This document shows, piece after piece, positions 16,252 through 24,990 of a stretch of 64,000 nt of DNA. Origin of the DNA: an uncultured Opitutales bacterium (GTDB lineage Bacteria > Verrucomicrobiota > Verrucomicrobiia > Opitutales > Intestinicryptomonadaceae); contig URAK01000001.1 of NCBI GenBank assembly GCA_900545705.1, positions 234,050 through 298,049 on the forward strand, read 5' to 3'. Positions within the stretch are counted from its first letter, which is position 1; every line of letters starts with the position of its first letter. The position numbers and the translations under genes were made by a program. The notes under the pieces were generated by a model that saw only the letters and a program-made list of their open reading frames with translations, was not told the origin of the DNA and searched no databases.

Positions 16252-17484
16252 TTATTTCTTATATCCTTCTAGAAAAGTATCGCGTTTAATAACAATATAG
16301 AATGCCATAAACACCATAAAAAGCCTATAAATATCTTCCGCAAATGGGAATAAATGTATTGGAAGCCCCAATGTATTTCGTGGAAGGTATACCAACATTA
16401 CGGATAGTGTCAGAATATATAGAGATAACCTAAATAGGCTAATTTTGTCGCGAGAGAAAAAGTCTATAAGAATAGGTATTGCCCATAATATGTATATGCC
16501 TGTCGAATTGCAGGCGTACGAATAAGTCCAGACCGTGGAAATAGCCGCAGGTATAATGAATGTATAATCCTTTTCAATATTTCTATATTTCCAGCATATT
16601 ATAAATGTAGCTATTAGGAATATGACAAAGCTAATATTGAGAAAATCTGTTGGTTCCCTGTTGCTTATAAATGATGCTACTGATGGAATTATGCCGCAAT
16701 ACACTTTCGATATGATAGTAGCCGATTTACCTTGCGCTGAGAAGTCCTTGAAAAGTTCAATAGGGCTTGTCGATAAGACGCAGCATGCAAACATATAGGC
16801 TACAACTACGGTTGCAACCGAGATAGATACAAGAAGAATCCGCTTTTTAATTATCAATGGAACAAAGAAAGGCATCATAGTCTGGGGTTTCATCATACCC
16901 AATCCTAAGAGTAGTCCGCCGATGGCAGGTCTTTTTTCGCAGAAGTTTGTATATGCCAATAATAGTATGAAAAAGTATGTGAATATTGCGTAGTTGCCTA
17001 ACCCAAATGCAACTCCAACTCCATACTGGCTTAGAAAAACCAATATGCAGAGCAATGCAACGTAGAAATCTGTTTTTGGACGTACATATCTATATATTAT
17101 AATAGAAGATCCAATTAAGGCTAAAATATAGAAGCAGAAGGCTACCGTCATTGCGACTGCCTTGTTTGAATCCGAAAAGTGGAATAAATAATAAAAAATA
17201 AAATTATAAGGGGTGGTTCCTGCGCGATTTTCAATTTCAACATCAAGCTGAGGAATAGTTCCCAACATGATTTTATAAGGGCTTACGCCTTTACCAAATG
17301 CGTAATTCTCTGAAAATCTATATATCTCATCTCCATTTTTATCTATTGTCCATTGATACGCTCCAAATCCAAATATGAATAATACTGAAGTCAGAGAATA
17401 GAAAAATATCGAAATAAAAAGTATCTTTCTTTTTAATGAATCCTTTAGCGGCAGTTCCTTTTTTAATATGCTATTTAGACTCAT
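16252..17484 (-). CDS. Polytopic membrane glycosyltransferase, GT87/DUF2029-like
   Basis: The 410-residue protein has about ten hydrophobic segments. The stretch AFGLGNYAIFTYFFILLL followed by GGLLLGLGMMKPQTMMPFFVPLI matches the pattern of GT87/DUF2029 mannosyltransferases, which use lipid-linked sugar donors in the membrane. An early extracytoplasmic loop carries the acidic residues expected of GT-C enzymes. The start overlaps the stop of the FAD oxidoreductase gene by 14 bp, so it is the third gene of the gtrA unit. Base composition is clearly more AT-rich than that of sulP or dnaE on either side. The sugar transferred is unknown. Confidence 0.72.
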   Translation of the reverse strand: MSLNSILKKELPLKDSLKRKILFISIFFYSLTSVLFIFGFGAYQWTIDKNGDEIYRFSENYAFGKGVSPYKIMLGTIPQLDVEIENRAGTTPYNFIFYYLFHFSDSNKAVAMTVAFCFYILALIGSSIIIYRYVRPKTDFYVALLCILVFLSQYGVGVAFGLGNYAIFTYFFILLLAYTNFCEKRPAIGGLLLGLGMMKPQTMMPFFVPLIIKKRILLVSISVATVVVAYMFACCVLSTSPIELFKDFSAQGKSATIISKVYCGIIPSVASFISNREPTDFLNISFVIFLIATFIICWKYRNIEKDYTFIIPAAISTVWTYSYACNSTGIYILWAIPILIDFFSRDKISLFRLSLYILTLSVMLVYLPRNTLGLPIHLFPFAEDIYRLFMVFMAFYIVIKRDTFLEGYKK

Positions 17485-18979
17485 GATAATTTTCCTCGGT
17501 ATTTATATTCCATATAGAACTCTTATCAGATATATTATTGCCATTTATAATATTGGCGGCCTCCATTGCCGAAAGCATTGAGTGGTCCATGTTATTATAT
17601 CTATGTTGTCCGTTCCTCCCAATGCAATATAGGTTCTCGATACCGTCGAGAAATTCTCTAATTTCTCCAAATCTAGAATATGTTCCAAAATATGCGGGAT
17701 ATGCCTTCTTTGTTCTTATGACAACGGCATCTACTACGTCCTCTGGATCTGCTATGGCGCATTTGCGCATTTCTTCTTTTGCCATTTCCACCATTTGATT
17801 GTCGGGCATATTCCACATATCGTCGCCTTCCTGGCAGAAGTATTCAAGCCCCATCCATACTTTATTTCTGTCGGATACAAGGTATGGACTCCAATTATTG
17901 AATATTTGCAACCTGCCAACTTTAACATCCGACTCTTGTATATAAATCCAATTATCTTTTGTTAACCCGTTTTGCATTTTGTCGGACTTTATATTTATTT
18001 TATTACAGAGCACCCCAACTGTTATGAAATCTCTGTATGTAAGCCCTTCTGCAATTTCTATGACGTTTTTAGGCACATCAATCCCTTTTATGCGGGAAAT
18101 GAGCTCTTTGATTGGCATTGAAGACACAAATTCATCGCATTCAAAGGTTTTTACTGTTCCATCGGCATGTCTTACCTCTGCGCTTACTATTTTTGAGTCT
18201 TTAACATTTATTCCGACAATTTCCGCAGACTTGCTAATTTGTACACCTTTGTCTTCGCATAGCTCCGCGACTCTTTCCCATAGTTGCCCAGGGCCGTATT
18301 TCGGATATAAGAAACTGTCTATTAAAGAGGTTTCTACATCTTTCTGGTATATATCTTCTTGTTTTTTCTTCTTAGAAAGCGCGTGCATAATCGCTTTCTT
18401 TATAGAGATGCCCTTTATTCTTTGCGCTCCCCAAGCAGAGCTTATTTCAGAGCATTTTACCCCCCAGACTTTTTCGGTATAGTCTTTAAAAAACTGCAAA
18501 TAGAGCCTCTTACCAAAACGGCTTATAAAAAAATCTTCGAGATTTTCCACTTTCTTGGGCGGAAATACCATTACTTTTAAGTAGCTTAGCCCCAATAAGA
18601 ATGTCCTAAATATGCCAAGATTTAGAATTGTTTTGGGTGAGAGGGTGAGCGGATAGTCAAATAGCTTGCGCATCCACAATATGCGCGAAAGACGAGAACG
18701 TTTGAGCATTATCAAATCGGTTTTATCGGGGTTTAGCTCCTCCGTCTGGAACGGCAAGACAGCGTTCCACCAATTCATTACATCGTCATTCTTTGAGAAA
18801 AACCTATGACCGCCTATGTCTATATGATTCCCCTTATATACGGCAGTTCGTGATATGCCTCCGATAAAGTTTTCGCGTTCAAATACATTTATGTGTGGAG
18901 ATTTTATCTCGTATGCTGCAGTCAGTCCGGCAGGGCCGGCACCGGCAATCACCACTTTTTTTCCCGATATTTCTTTCAT
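17471..18979 (-). CDS. FAD-dependent oxidoreductase, UDP-galactopyranose mutase / amine-oxidase-like
   Basis: This is a 502-residue flavoprotein. The dinucleotide fold is VVIAGAGPAGLTAAYEI (about 9-25), followed by FERENFIGG and IDIGGHRFFSK, the pattern of UDP-galactopyranose mutase and protoporphyrinogen-oxidase-like enzymes (COG1232). The C-terminal flavin segment is ENLYCIGRNGQHRYNNMDHSM. Enzymes of this group beside gtrA and membrane glycosyltransferases modify sugars or polyprenyl-linked intermediates for surface glycans. Its ATG overlaps the gtrA stop by four bases and its end overlaps the GT87-like gene. The exact substrate is not deducible. Confidence 0.82.
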   Translation of the reverse strand: MKEISGKKVVIAGAGPAGLTAAYEIKSPHINVFERENFIGGISRTAVYKGNHIDIGGHRFFSKNDDVMNWWNAVLPFQTEELNPDKTDLIMLKRSRLSRILWMRKLFDYPLTLSPKTILNLGIFRTFLLGLSYLKVMVFPPKKVENLEDFFISRFGKRLYLQFFKDYTEKVWGVKCSEISSAWGAQRIKGISIKKAIMHALSKKKKQEDIYQKDVETSLIDSFLYPKYGPGQLWERVAELCEDKGVQISKSAEIVGINVKDSKIVSAEVRHADGTVKTFECDEFVSSMPIKELISRIKGIDVPKNVIEIAEGLTYRDFITVGVLCNKINIKSDKMQNGLTKDNWIYIQESDVKVGRLQIFNNWSPYLVSDRNKVWMGLEYFCQEGDDMWNMPDNQMVEMAKEEMRKCAIADPEDVVDAVVIRTKKAYPAYFGTYSRFGEIREFLDGIENLYCIGRNGQHRYNNMDHSMLSAMEAANIINGNNISDKSSIWNINTEENYHESK

Positions 18980-19452
18980 TTCTTTCCATTAAATAATAAA
19001 AATTTTCGCGCGAAAAAATTCCAAAAAAATGCGGAACATATCGCTATTATCTTTGAAATTCCACCGCCTAACTCCATTATATCTATTGTCAAATAGAGAG
19101 TTATATTTGATACGGCAAGTCCTACAAGCCCTATTATTGTAAATATTATAAATTCGGTCCATGTCTTTGTCGACTGCCCCCTGAAAACAAATATTGTCGA
19201 CAATGTGTAATTTATATATACTCCGAGCGCAAATCCCGCTGTATTGGCCGCTATATACCATACACCAACCCATTCAAACAGCACCATAAACAGGGTAAAG
19301 TCTGCTATCGCCGCTAAAAGGGATACCCAAAAATACTTAAATATTTGAACTACTGTATCGTAGTATCTGAAATTTACAAGTCTTGATAAAATCTTGCCGC
19401 TATCCAATGAAGAATCACTGCTATTTTCAACTAGTTTAGTGTTATTCTTCAT
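18976..19452 (-). CDS. GtrA-family membrane protein
   Basis: This 158-residue protein carries four membrane helices of the GtrA type. Recognisable segments are FKYFWVSLLAAIADFTLFMVL, AANTAGFALGVYINYTLSTIFVF and the closing FFWNFFARKFLLF. GtrA proteins are thought to flip or present polyprenyl-linked sugars during O-antigen or wall glycan modification. It is the first gene of a three-gene overlapping minus-strand unit, divergent from dnaE. A TATAAT box overlaps the start codon region, so the real transcription start may be elsewhere. The gene is AT-rich like its two partners. Confidence 0.88.
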   Translation of the reverse strand: MKNNTKLVENSSDSSLDSGKILSRLVNFRYYDTVVQIFKYFWVSLLAAIADFTLFMVLFEWVGVWYIAANTAGFALGVYINYTLSTIFVFRGQSTKTWTEFIIFTIIGLVGLAVSNITLYLTIDIMELGGGISKIIAICSAFFWNFFARKFLLFNGKK

Positions 19453-19625
19453 TATAACAAATGATTATTATCGTTATTTATTTACATATTGGTTTAGGCT
19501 GTGCGATATGTAAAATCCCACATATTCAATAAAGATAGGCAATATAAACATTTATTGTCAAGATTTTTCATATTGCAGGTAACTTGCCTCGGAATATAAA
19601 ATTCTCTGGAATATTCTCTTTATAT

Positions 19626-19655
19626 TTGACGCCCGGCCCGGGGTGTGGATTAAAA
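19626..19655 (+). promoter_or_regulatory. Possible dnaE promoter
   Basis: TTGACG (19626-19631), an 18-base GC-rich spacer and TTAAAA (19650-19655) precede the dnaE ATG at 19665. Transcription would begin only about three bases before the start codon. Confidence 0.35.
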
Positions 19656-19664
19656 TCCAAAAAT

Positions 19665-22600
19665 ATGTCAAACTTCGTACATCTGCATGTCCATACCGAC
19701 TACTCCGTTCTCGACGGCTGCGCTAAAGTGCCGGTCTTAATCGATAGGGTTAAAGAGCTCGGCATGCCGGCAATCGCAATTACAGACCACGGAAATATGT
19801 GCGGGGCTATCGACTTCTACCAGGCTGCCCAAAAAGCAGGAGTAAAGCCGATTATCGGCATGGAGGCCTACTATATCAATGACCATACCCTTAAAGATGA
19901 CATTAAGGAGCTCATAAAGTCCCTCCGCGAAAAGGAAAAGTCGGACGACATCGACGGAATCGAGAGCGACCCATCGATGCTTAAACCCGAAAATTTCCCC
20001 AAGTACCAAATACACCACAAGACGCTTCTTGCAAAAAATTATGAGGGATTCTTAAATCTTGCAAAGCTTACGAGCCTCTCGTATGAGAAGGGCTACTACC
20101 GCAAGCCACGCATAGATTTCGACACTCTCGCGGAATATTCAAAGGGCATAATCGCTCTCAGCGGCTGCATAAACGGCGTTGCATCGCAATATCTTCTTTA
20201 TTCCGACTACGAAAAAGCCCTCGAAACCACCGCGAAGTTTGTCGACATATTCGGCCGTGAAAATTATTACATTGAGCTTCAAAACCATTTTCTCGCGGCG
20301 GATAAAAAGGTTATCCCCGGGCTTGTGCGCATCGCGCGGGAGCTCAACCTTAAAATGGTCGCAACAAACGACAGCCATTACGTTTATAAAAAAGACGCCA
20401 CCGCCCACGACGCCATGCTTTGCATAAATACCGGCGCACTCGTGTCCGACGCGAACCGCATGCGGTACCCTAACAACGAGTTTTATATTAAAAGCCGCGA
20501 GGAAATGGAGGCTCTATTCCCCGAGCTACCGGAGGCGCTCGACAACACAGTCGAGCTCGCGGAAAAAATCGACATAAAAATTCCCATCGGCGAAAACCAC
20601 TATCCTAAATACGAGCAGCCCGCCGAAATCAAATACGACCGCGACGAGGTAAACTTTAACCGCATTCTCGACCTGTACGTATCGAAGAAAAATGAGGTTT
20701 TGAAGCAAAACGGAAAGCCCGCCGACTTTACATTGTCGGACGAGAAGCGCAAGGCTTTGATGAAAAACGGCCTCCTTCTCTTCGACCTCGCAAAAAAGGG
20801 CATGGTGAAGCGCTACGGCGTTGATTATGACCACCCCGAACTGTACGTCCCGAAGCCGAACGAGTCGCCCGACAGGGCGCAGATGCTGCGCGACAAGCTC
20901 GACTATGAGCTTTCTATAATTGTCGGCGCGGGCTTTGTGGACTACTTCCTAATTGTGTACGATTTCATAAACTGGGCGCGCACTCACGGCATTCCGGTGG
21001 GCCCCGGGCGCGGAAGCGGCGCGGGCTGCATGATTGCGTATCTCATTAAAATTACCGATATCGAGCCAATCAGGTTCAACCTGCTTTTCGAGAGAATGCT
21101 CTCTCTTGAAAGAGTTTCCCCGCCGGACTTCGACGTTGACTTCTGCGAGCGTAGAAGGCAGGACGTCATTGAATATGTCCGCGGCAAGTACGGAGTCGAC
21201 AGGGTCGCAAACATTGTGACATACGGCAAGCTTGGCGCAAAGGCTGTCGTGCGCGACTTGGCGCGCGTAAACGGCATTCCGTTCGACCGCGCCACTGCAA
21301 TCGCAAAAATGGTTCCAGACGAGCTTAAAATGACTCTTAAAAAGGCGGTCGAAATGTCCGCCGAGCTGCGTCAGGAAATCGCGCACGATCCTGAGGTAAA
21401 GCACATATTCGAGGAGGGCGAAGTAATCGAGGGAATGATTCGCCAACTCGGCAAGCACGCATGCGGTATAATCATCGGAGACCAAAAACTCGACAACATC
21501 GTCCCGATGATGATTCAAGAGCACACCCTCACGACGCAGTTCGCAAAAACGCCCGTCGAGGAGCTCGGCCTGCTTAAAGCCGACTTTCTCGGGCTGAAAA
21601 CCCTCACCATAATTTCCGACGCCCAAGACAACGTCCGAAGGACGAGGCACAGCAATTTTGACATTGAAGAAATCGCTCTTGAAGACCCGCCAACTTTCAA
21701 ACTCCTAAATAGCGGCGTCACGGTGGGCGTTTTTCAGCTTGAAAGCGAAGGCATGCAAAACCTCTGCCGCCGCATAGGGCTTAGTTCGTTTGAGGAAATT
21801 ATAGCTCTCATCGCGCTATACCGCCCGGGGCCGATGCAGTTTATCGACCAGTTTATAGAGGCGAAAAAAGACCCGTCTAAAATGCACGTCCCGCATCCGC
21901 TTCTCAAAGACTTGGTGCAGGAGACGTACGGGGTGCTTGTGTACCAGGAGCAGGTTATGATGGCCGCCCGCATAATTGCGGGCTACACTCTCGGCGAGGC
22001 GGATATTCTGCGCCGCGCAATGGGCAAGAAAAAGCCGGAGGTAATGGCGAAGCAAAAGGCGGTGTTCGTAAGAAAAGCCAAAGAGTTTAACAATATCGAC
22101 GCTCCCGAGGCCGAGTCGATATTTGCAGTTCTCGAAAAATTTGCGCAATACGGGTTCAACAAGTCGCACTCCGCCGCATACGCAATGCTAAGCTACCGTA
22201 CAGCGTACTTGAAGGCGAATTATCCTGTCGAGTTTATGGCGGCTCTGCTTTCCAGCGAGCTCGGCAATATGGATAAAATTTCCAAATTCATCGAGGCGTG
22301 CGAAGGCATAAACATAAAAGTTCTCGGCCCCGACGTAAACATATCCCGCCAGATGTTCACCCCCATAATCGACCCGGATTGGAGTCCGTCAACAGACTCC
22401 GACACGCCTTTCGAGCGGAGCGCGGGCTCGATACGCTTCGGCCTTGCTGCCATCAAGGGCATCGGCGACGCCGCCGCAAACGCGATAGTCGCCGAGCGCG
22501 ATAAAAACGGGAATTTCTCGGACATCTTCGACTTTTTAAAGCGCGTTGGAATGAAAAACATAAACAGGCGCGTCGTCGAGAACCTGATACTCGCGGGCGG

Positions 22601-23498
22601 GTTCGACTCTTTCGGGATAGACCGCGGCCATCTTTTGGGGTCTCTCGACGCAATCCTAAACCACGCTCAGGAGATGGAGAAAGACATGCTTGCCGGGCAG
22701 ACCAATATGTTCGACTTGCTTGACTTGGGGCCATCGCAAAATGACAGCGGTTCCGGCGGAAATATAATCGACACCACAAAGGCGCCAATGTCTGTTGGCG
22801 AAAAGCTGCGCCACGAAAAGGAGCTGCTGAGCTTCTATGTGTCGGGGCATCCAATGGCGGAGTATGCCGGCTTCGATGACGCCCTCGACGATCTGCCTAA
22901 TCCGGACGCTGTGCGGCGCGTAAAAAAGCTTCCGTTTAGGGCGTGCGGGGTGGTGTCAAACATTGTAAAAAGGCTTACTAAAAAAGACAACAAACCGTGG
23001 TGCTACTTTACACTGTCGGGGAGGTCGTCGTCGAAAGTCTGGCAGATAAATGTTTTTCCTGCCGCATACGAGATTTATGCGGACAAATTCAGGGAGGGCG
23101 ACTGCATATGTGTAGTGGGTGATTGCCGCGCGGACAACGGGGGCGAAATACGTTTCACATGCGCTTCGATAGAGCATATGGAGGAGGCTATTGCCGGGCA
23201 TTGCCGGTATGTCGAATGGCTTATCGATCCATATGCGCGAGCCGACAGGTTCATAAAGCTCCTCTCAAACTACGTGCACCGCGACGCGCAGGGGTCGCAA
23301 GTAAGGCACAAAATACGCGTCCGCGTGGGCGACGACGAATTTATTGAGATGTCGGATTCCGGAATTGCGCAGACGGCGTATTCTCCGGCGGTATTCCGAA
23401 AACTCATGGGTGAGCCCGCCGTTTTGGCTTTTAAGCCGTCTGCGCGGCCGATTCCGCCGCCTGAGCAAAAACGCTATGTAGATAGGCGCGGAAACTGA
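19665..23498 (+). CDS. dnaE: DNA polymerase III alpha subunit
   Basis: This 1277-residue protein is the replicative polymerase catalytic subunit. It begins with a PHP domain (HLHVHTDYSVLDGCAK). The palm domain carries GPGRGSGAGC and the catalytic aspartates of PDFDVD at 487-492. The fingers/thumb follow (YRPGPMQFIDQFIEAK, YGVLVYQEQVMMAARIIAGY, GFNKSHSAAYAMLSYRTAYLKANYP). Near the C-terminus lie the helix-hairpin-helix (GLAAIKGIGDAAANAI) and an OB-fold (FRACGVVSNIV). Length is a little above the usual 1150-1200 because of insertions in the N-terminal third. I start at the ATG preceding NFVHLHVHT; 27 further in-frame codons upstream are unlike the family. The gene stands alone. Confidence 0.97.
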   Translation: MSNFVHLHVHTDYSVLDGCAKVPVLIDRVKELGMPAIAITDHGNMCGAIDFYQAAQKAGVKPIIGMEAYYINDHTLKDDIKELIKSLREKEKSDDIDGIESDPSMLKPENFPKYQIHHKTLLAKNYEGFLNLAKLTSLSYEKGYYRKPRIDFDTLAEYSKGIIALSGCINGVASQYLLYSDYEKALETTAKFVDIFGRENYYIELQNHFLAADKKVIPGLVRIARELNLKMVATNDSHYVYKKDATAHDAMLCINTGALVSDANRMRYPNNEFYIKSREEMEALFPELPEALDNTVELAEKIDIKIPIGENHYPKYEQPAEIKYDRDEVNFNRILDLYVSKKNEVLKQNGKPADFTLSDEKRKALMKNGLLLFDLAKKGMVKRYGVDYDHPELYVPKPNESPDRAQMLRDKLDYELSIIVGAGFVDYFLIVYDFINWARTHGIPVGPGRGSGAGCMIAYLIKITDIEPIRFNLLFERMLSLERVSPPDFDVDFCERRRQDVIEYVRGKYGVDRVANIVTYGKLGAKAVVRDLARVNGIPFDRATAIAKMVPDELKMTLKKAVEMSAELRQEIAHDPEVKHIFEEGEVIEGMIRQLGKHACGIIIGDQKLDNIVPMMIQEHTLTTQFAKTPVEELGLLKADFLGLKTLTIISDAQDNVRRTRHSNFDIEEIALEDPPTFKLLNSGVTVGVFQLESEGMQNLCRRIGLSSFEEIIALIALYRPGPMQFIDQFIEAKKDPSKMHVPHPLLKDLVQETYGVLVYQEQVMMAARIIAGYTLGEADILRRAMGKKKPEVMAKQKAVFVRKAKEFNNIDAPEAESIFAVLEKFAQYGFNKSHSAAYAMLSYRTAYLKANYPVEFMAALLSSELGNMDKISKFIEACEGINIKVLGPDVNISRQMFTPIIDPDWSPSTDSDTPFERSAGSIRFGLAAIKGIGDAAANAIVAERDKNGNFSDIFDFLKRVGMKNINRRVVENLILAGGFDSFGIDRGHLLGSLDAILNHAQEMEKDMLAGQTNMFDLLDLGPSQNDSGSGGNIIDTTKAPMSVGEKLRHEKELLSFYVSGHPMAEYAGFDDALDDLPNPDAVRRVKKLPFRACGVVSNIVKRLTKKDNKPWCYFTLSGRSSSKVWQINVFPAAYEIYADKFREGDCICVVGDCRADNGGEIRFTCASIEHMEEAIAGHCRYVEWLIDPYARADRFIKLLSNYVHRDAQGSQVRHKIRVRVGDDEFIEMSDSGIAQTAYSPAVFRKLMGEPAVLAFKPSARPIPPPEQKRYVDRRGN

Positions 23499-23510
23499 CG
23501 TAAATGCTTG

Positions 23511-23538
23511 TTGATTTCCAGCCGTAAAATATTATAAA
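23511..23538 (+). promoter_or_regulatory. Possible promoter of the GH28-like gene
   Basis: TTGATT (23511-23516), a 16-base spacer and TATAAA (23533-23538). The ATG is at 23547, so a transcript from here would have almost no leader. The start of the coding region also contains AAACGTTT, the core seen in the uxaC operator. Confidence 0.4.
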
Positions 23539-23546
23539 TATAAGAA

Positions 23547-24941
23547 ATGAAAACGTTTCTTGCAATTTTTGCAGCGGCGGCGATGGGAGCTGCGTTGTTT
23601 GGACAGTCGCGGGTTTACGAATATTCGACTAACGCTCCGCGCTCGGAAAAATTTACTCTTGCGGTGGACGGCAAAGACTGCCTAGTTTACCCGACCCCCG
23701 CGGGCGACATAGCCCCGTTTGACATATTGGGAAAGGCGACATTGCGCATTGATTATTTTGAGGACGTCAAAGAAGCGGTAGTTCGGCCCCTTTCTAAAAA
23801 AATCGAAGCGAAAAAGACGGGGAGCAGAACCGTTGAGCTTTCACTTTGCGAACCTTGCAATATAAGCCTTGAAATAAACGGGCGCAAGCACCCGCTTTTC
23901 ATATTTGCAAATCCTCCGGCGAAAAATCCGGACAAAAAGAAATCGCAGATGATTTTTAAGGCGGGGGAAATTTATGATGTGGGGCTCATGAAAAAGATAG
24001 ACTCCGACACGTCCGTGGTTGTCGAGGGCGGCGCGATTGTATATGGAACTTTCCAGGCGGGCGACATCAAAAGCTTGGAGGAAACCCGCAACATATCCAT
24101 TTCCGGAAATGGAATAATATCCGGAGAGAAAATTCCGGTTGCGGTAGAAAACAAAGGTGCGCCGTCCGGAAGGGAACTTTTTTTCAATAAGACGCGCGGG
24201 CTCGATTTGTCTGGGATATCGGTCGTCCAATCGCCCAACTGGACTTTTGCGCTGTTCGCGTGCGAGGACGTAAAGGTGGACAATGTAAAAGTGGTCAGCC
24301 AAAATTCGTGCGACGATGGAATGGACATTGTGTCATGCAAAAACGTATCGGTGGAAAACTCCTTTTTTAGAACAAAGGACGACTGCATAGCAATAAAGGC
24401 TGGCGTGACATACGGAGGGGTCGCGTATTTTGAAAAGCGCGCTGACAATTCCGTAGAGAATGTATCCATAAAAAATTGCGTTTTGTGGAACGACATCTGG
24501 GGCAATGCGCTTGAAATAGGATTTGAGACGCGCGGCGACGAAATAAAAAACATTGTGTACGAAAATATAGACGTAATTAACGTACTCGGCACATGGGGGA
24601 ACGAGGGCGTCCTAACTATACATAACGGAGACCGCGCAAAAGTATCCAACGTCCTTTACAAAGACATTCGCGTTGAGGAGGCCGAGGGGCACATTGTAAA
24701 CATACTCGTTCTAAACTCCAAATATTCGAAAGACAAGAAGCGCGGGAGCGTGTCGGGAGTCAGGTTTGAAAACATAAGGGCGGAGTCTTCAAAACCCCTA
24801 AAAATAAAGCTTGGCGGTTTTGACGAAAACAGTCTTGTAGAAAACATAGTATTTAAGAATTTTACGATAAATTCTAAACCTCTAAAAGCCGAAGACATTC
24901 CGCAGGCGAACTTTGTTCGCGGTGTGTCTGTCGAAGATTAG
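23547..24941 (+). CDS. Secreted GH28-like right-handed beta-helix protein
   Basis: The 464-residue protein has a signal peptide (MKTFLAIF to GAALFGQ). An N-terminal beta domain is followed, from about 150, by parallel beta-helix coils full of Asn/Val ladders. Polygalacturonase-like acid motifs are visible: SCDDGMDIVSCKNV and RTKDDCIAIK. The expected catalytic histidine motif GHG is replaced by WGNALEIGFE, and no RIK motif is seen. It may therefore act on another polysaccharide, or belong to a related beta-helix family (GH49/GH110-like). It is followed 49 bp later by the EF-hand gene. Confidence 0.75.
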   Translation: MKTFLAIFAAAAMGAALFGQSRVYEYSTNAPRSEKFTLAVDGKDCLVYPTPAGDIAPFDILGKATLRIDYFEDVKEAVVRPLSKKIEAKKTGSRTVELSLCEPCNISLEINGRKHPLFIFANPPAKNPDKKKSQMIFKAGEIYDVGLMKKIDSDTSVVVEGGAIVYGTFQAGDIKSLEETRNISISGNGIISGEKIPVAVENKGAPSGRELFFNKTRGLDLSGISVVQSPNWTFALFACEDVKVDNVKVVSQNSCDDGMDIVSCKNVSVENSFFRTKDDCIAIKAGVTYGGVAYFEKRADNSVENVSIKNCVLWNDIWGNALEIGFETRGDEIKNIVYENIDVINVLGTWGNEGVLTIHNGDRAKVSNVLYKDIRVEEAEGHIVNILVLNSKYSKDKKRGSVSGVRFENIRAESSKPLKIKLGGFDENSLVENIVFKNFTINSKPLKAEDIPQANFVRGVSVED

Positions 24942-24990
24942 GCGAGTTGTGGAAATCCGCGGCGGCGCTTAAATTCAAATAATAAAAAAT

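Noticed and set aside
20949..21650. 233-codon minus-strand frame
   Set aside because: Antisense to the palm domain of dnaE.
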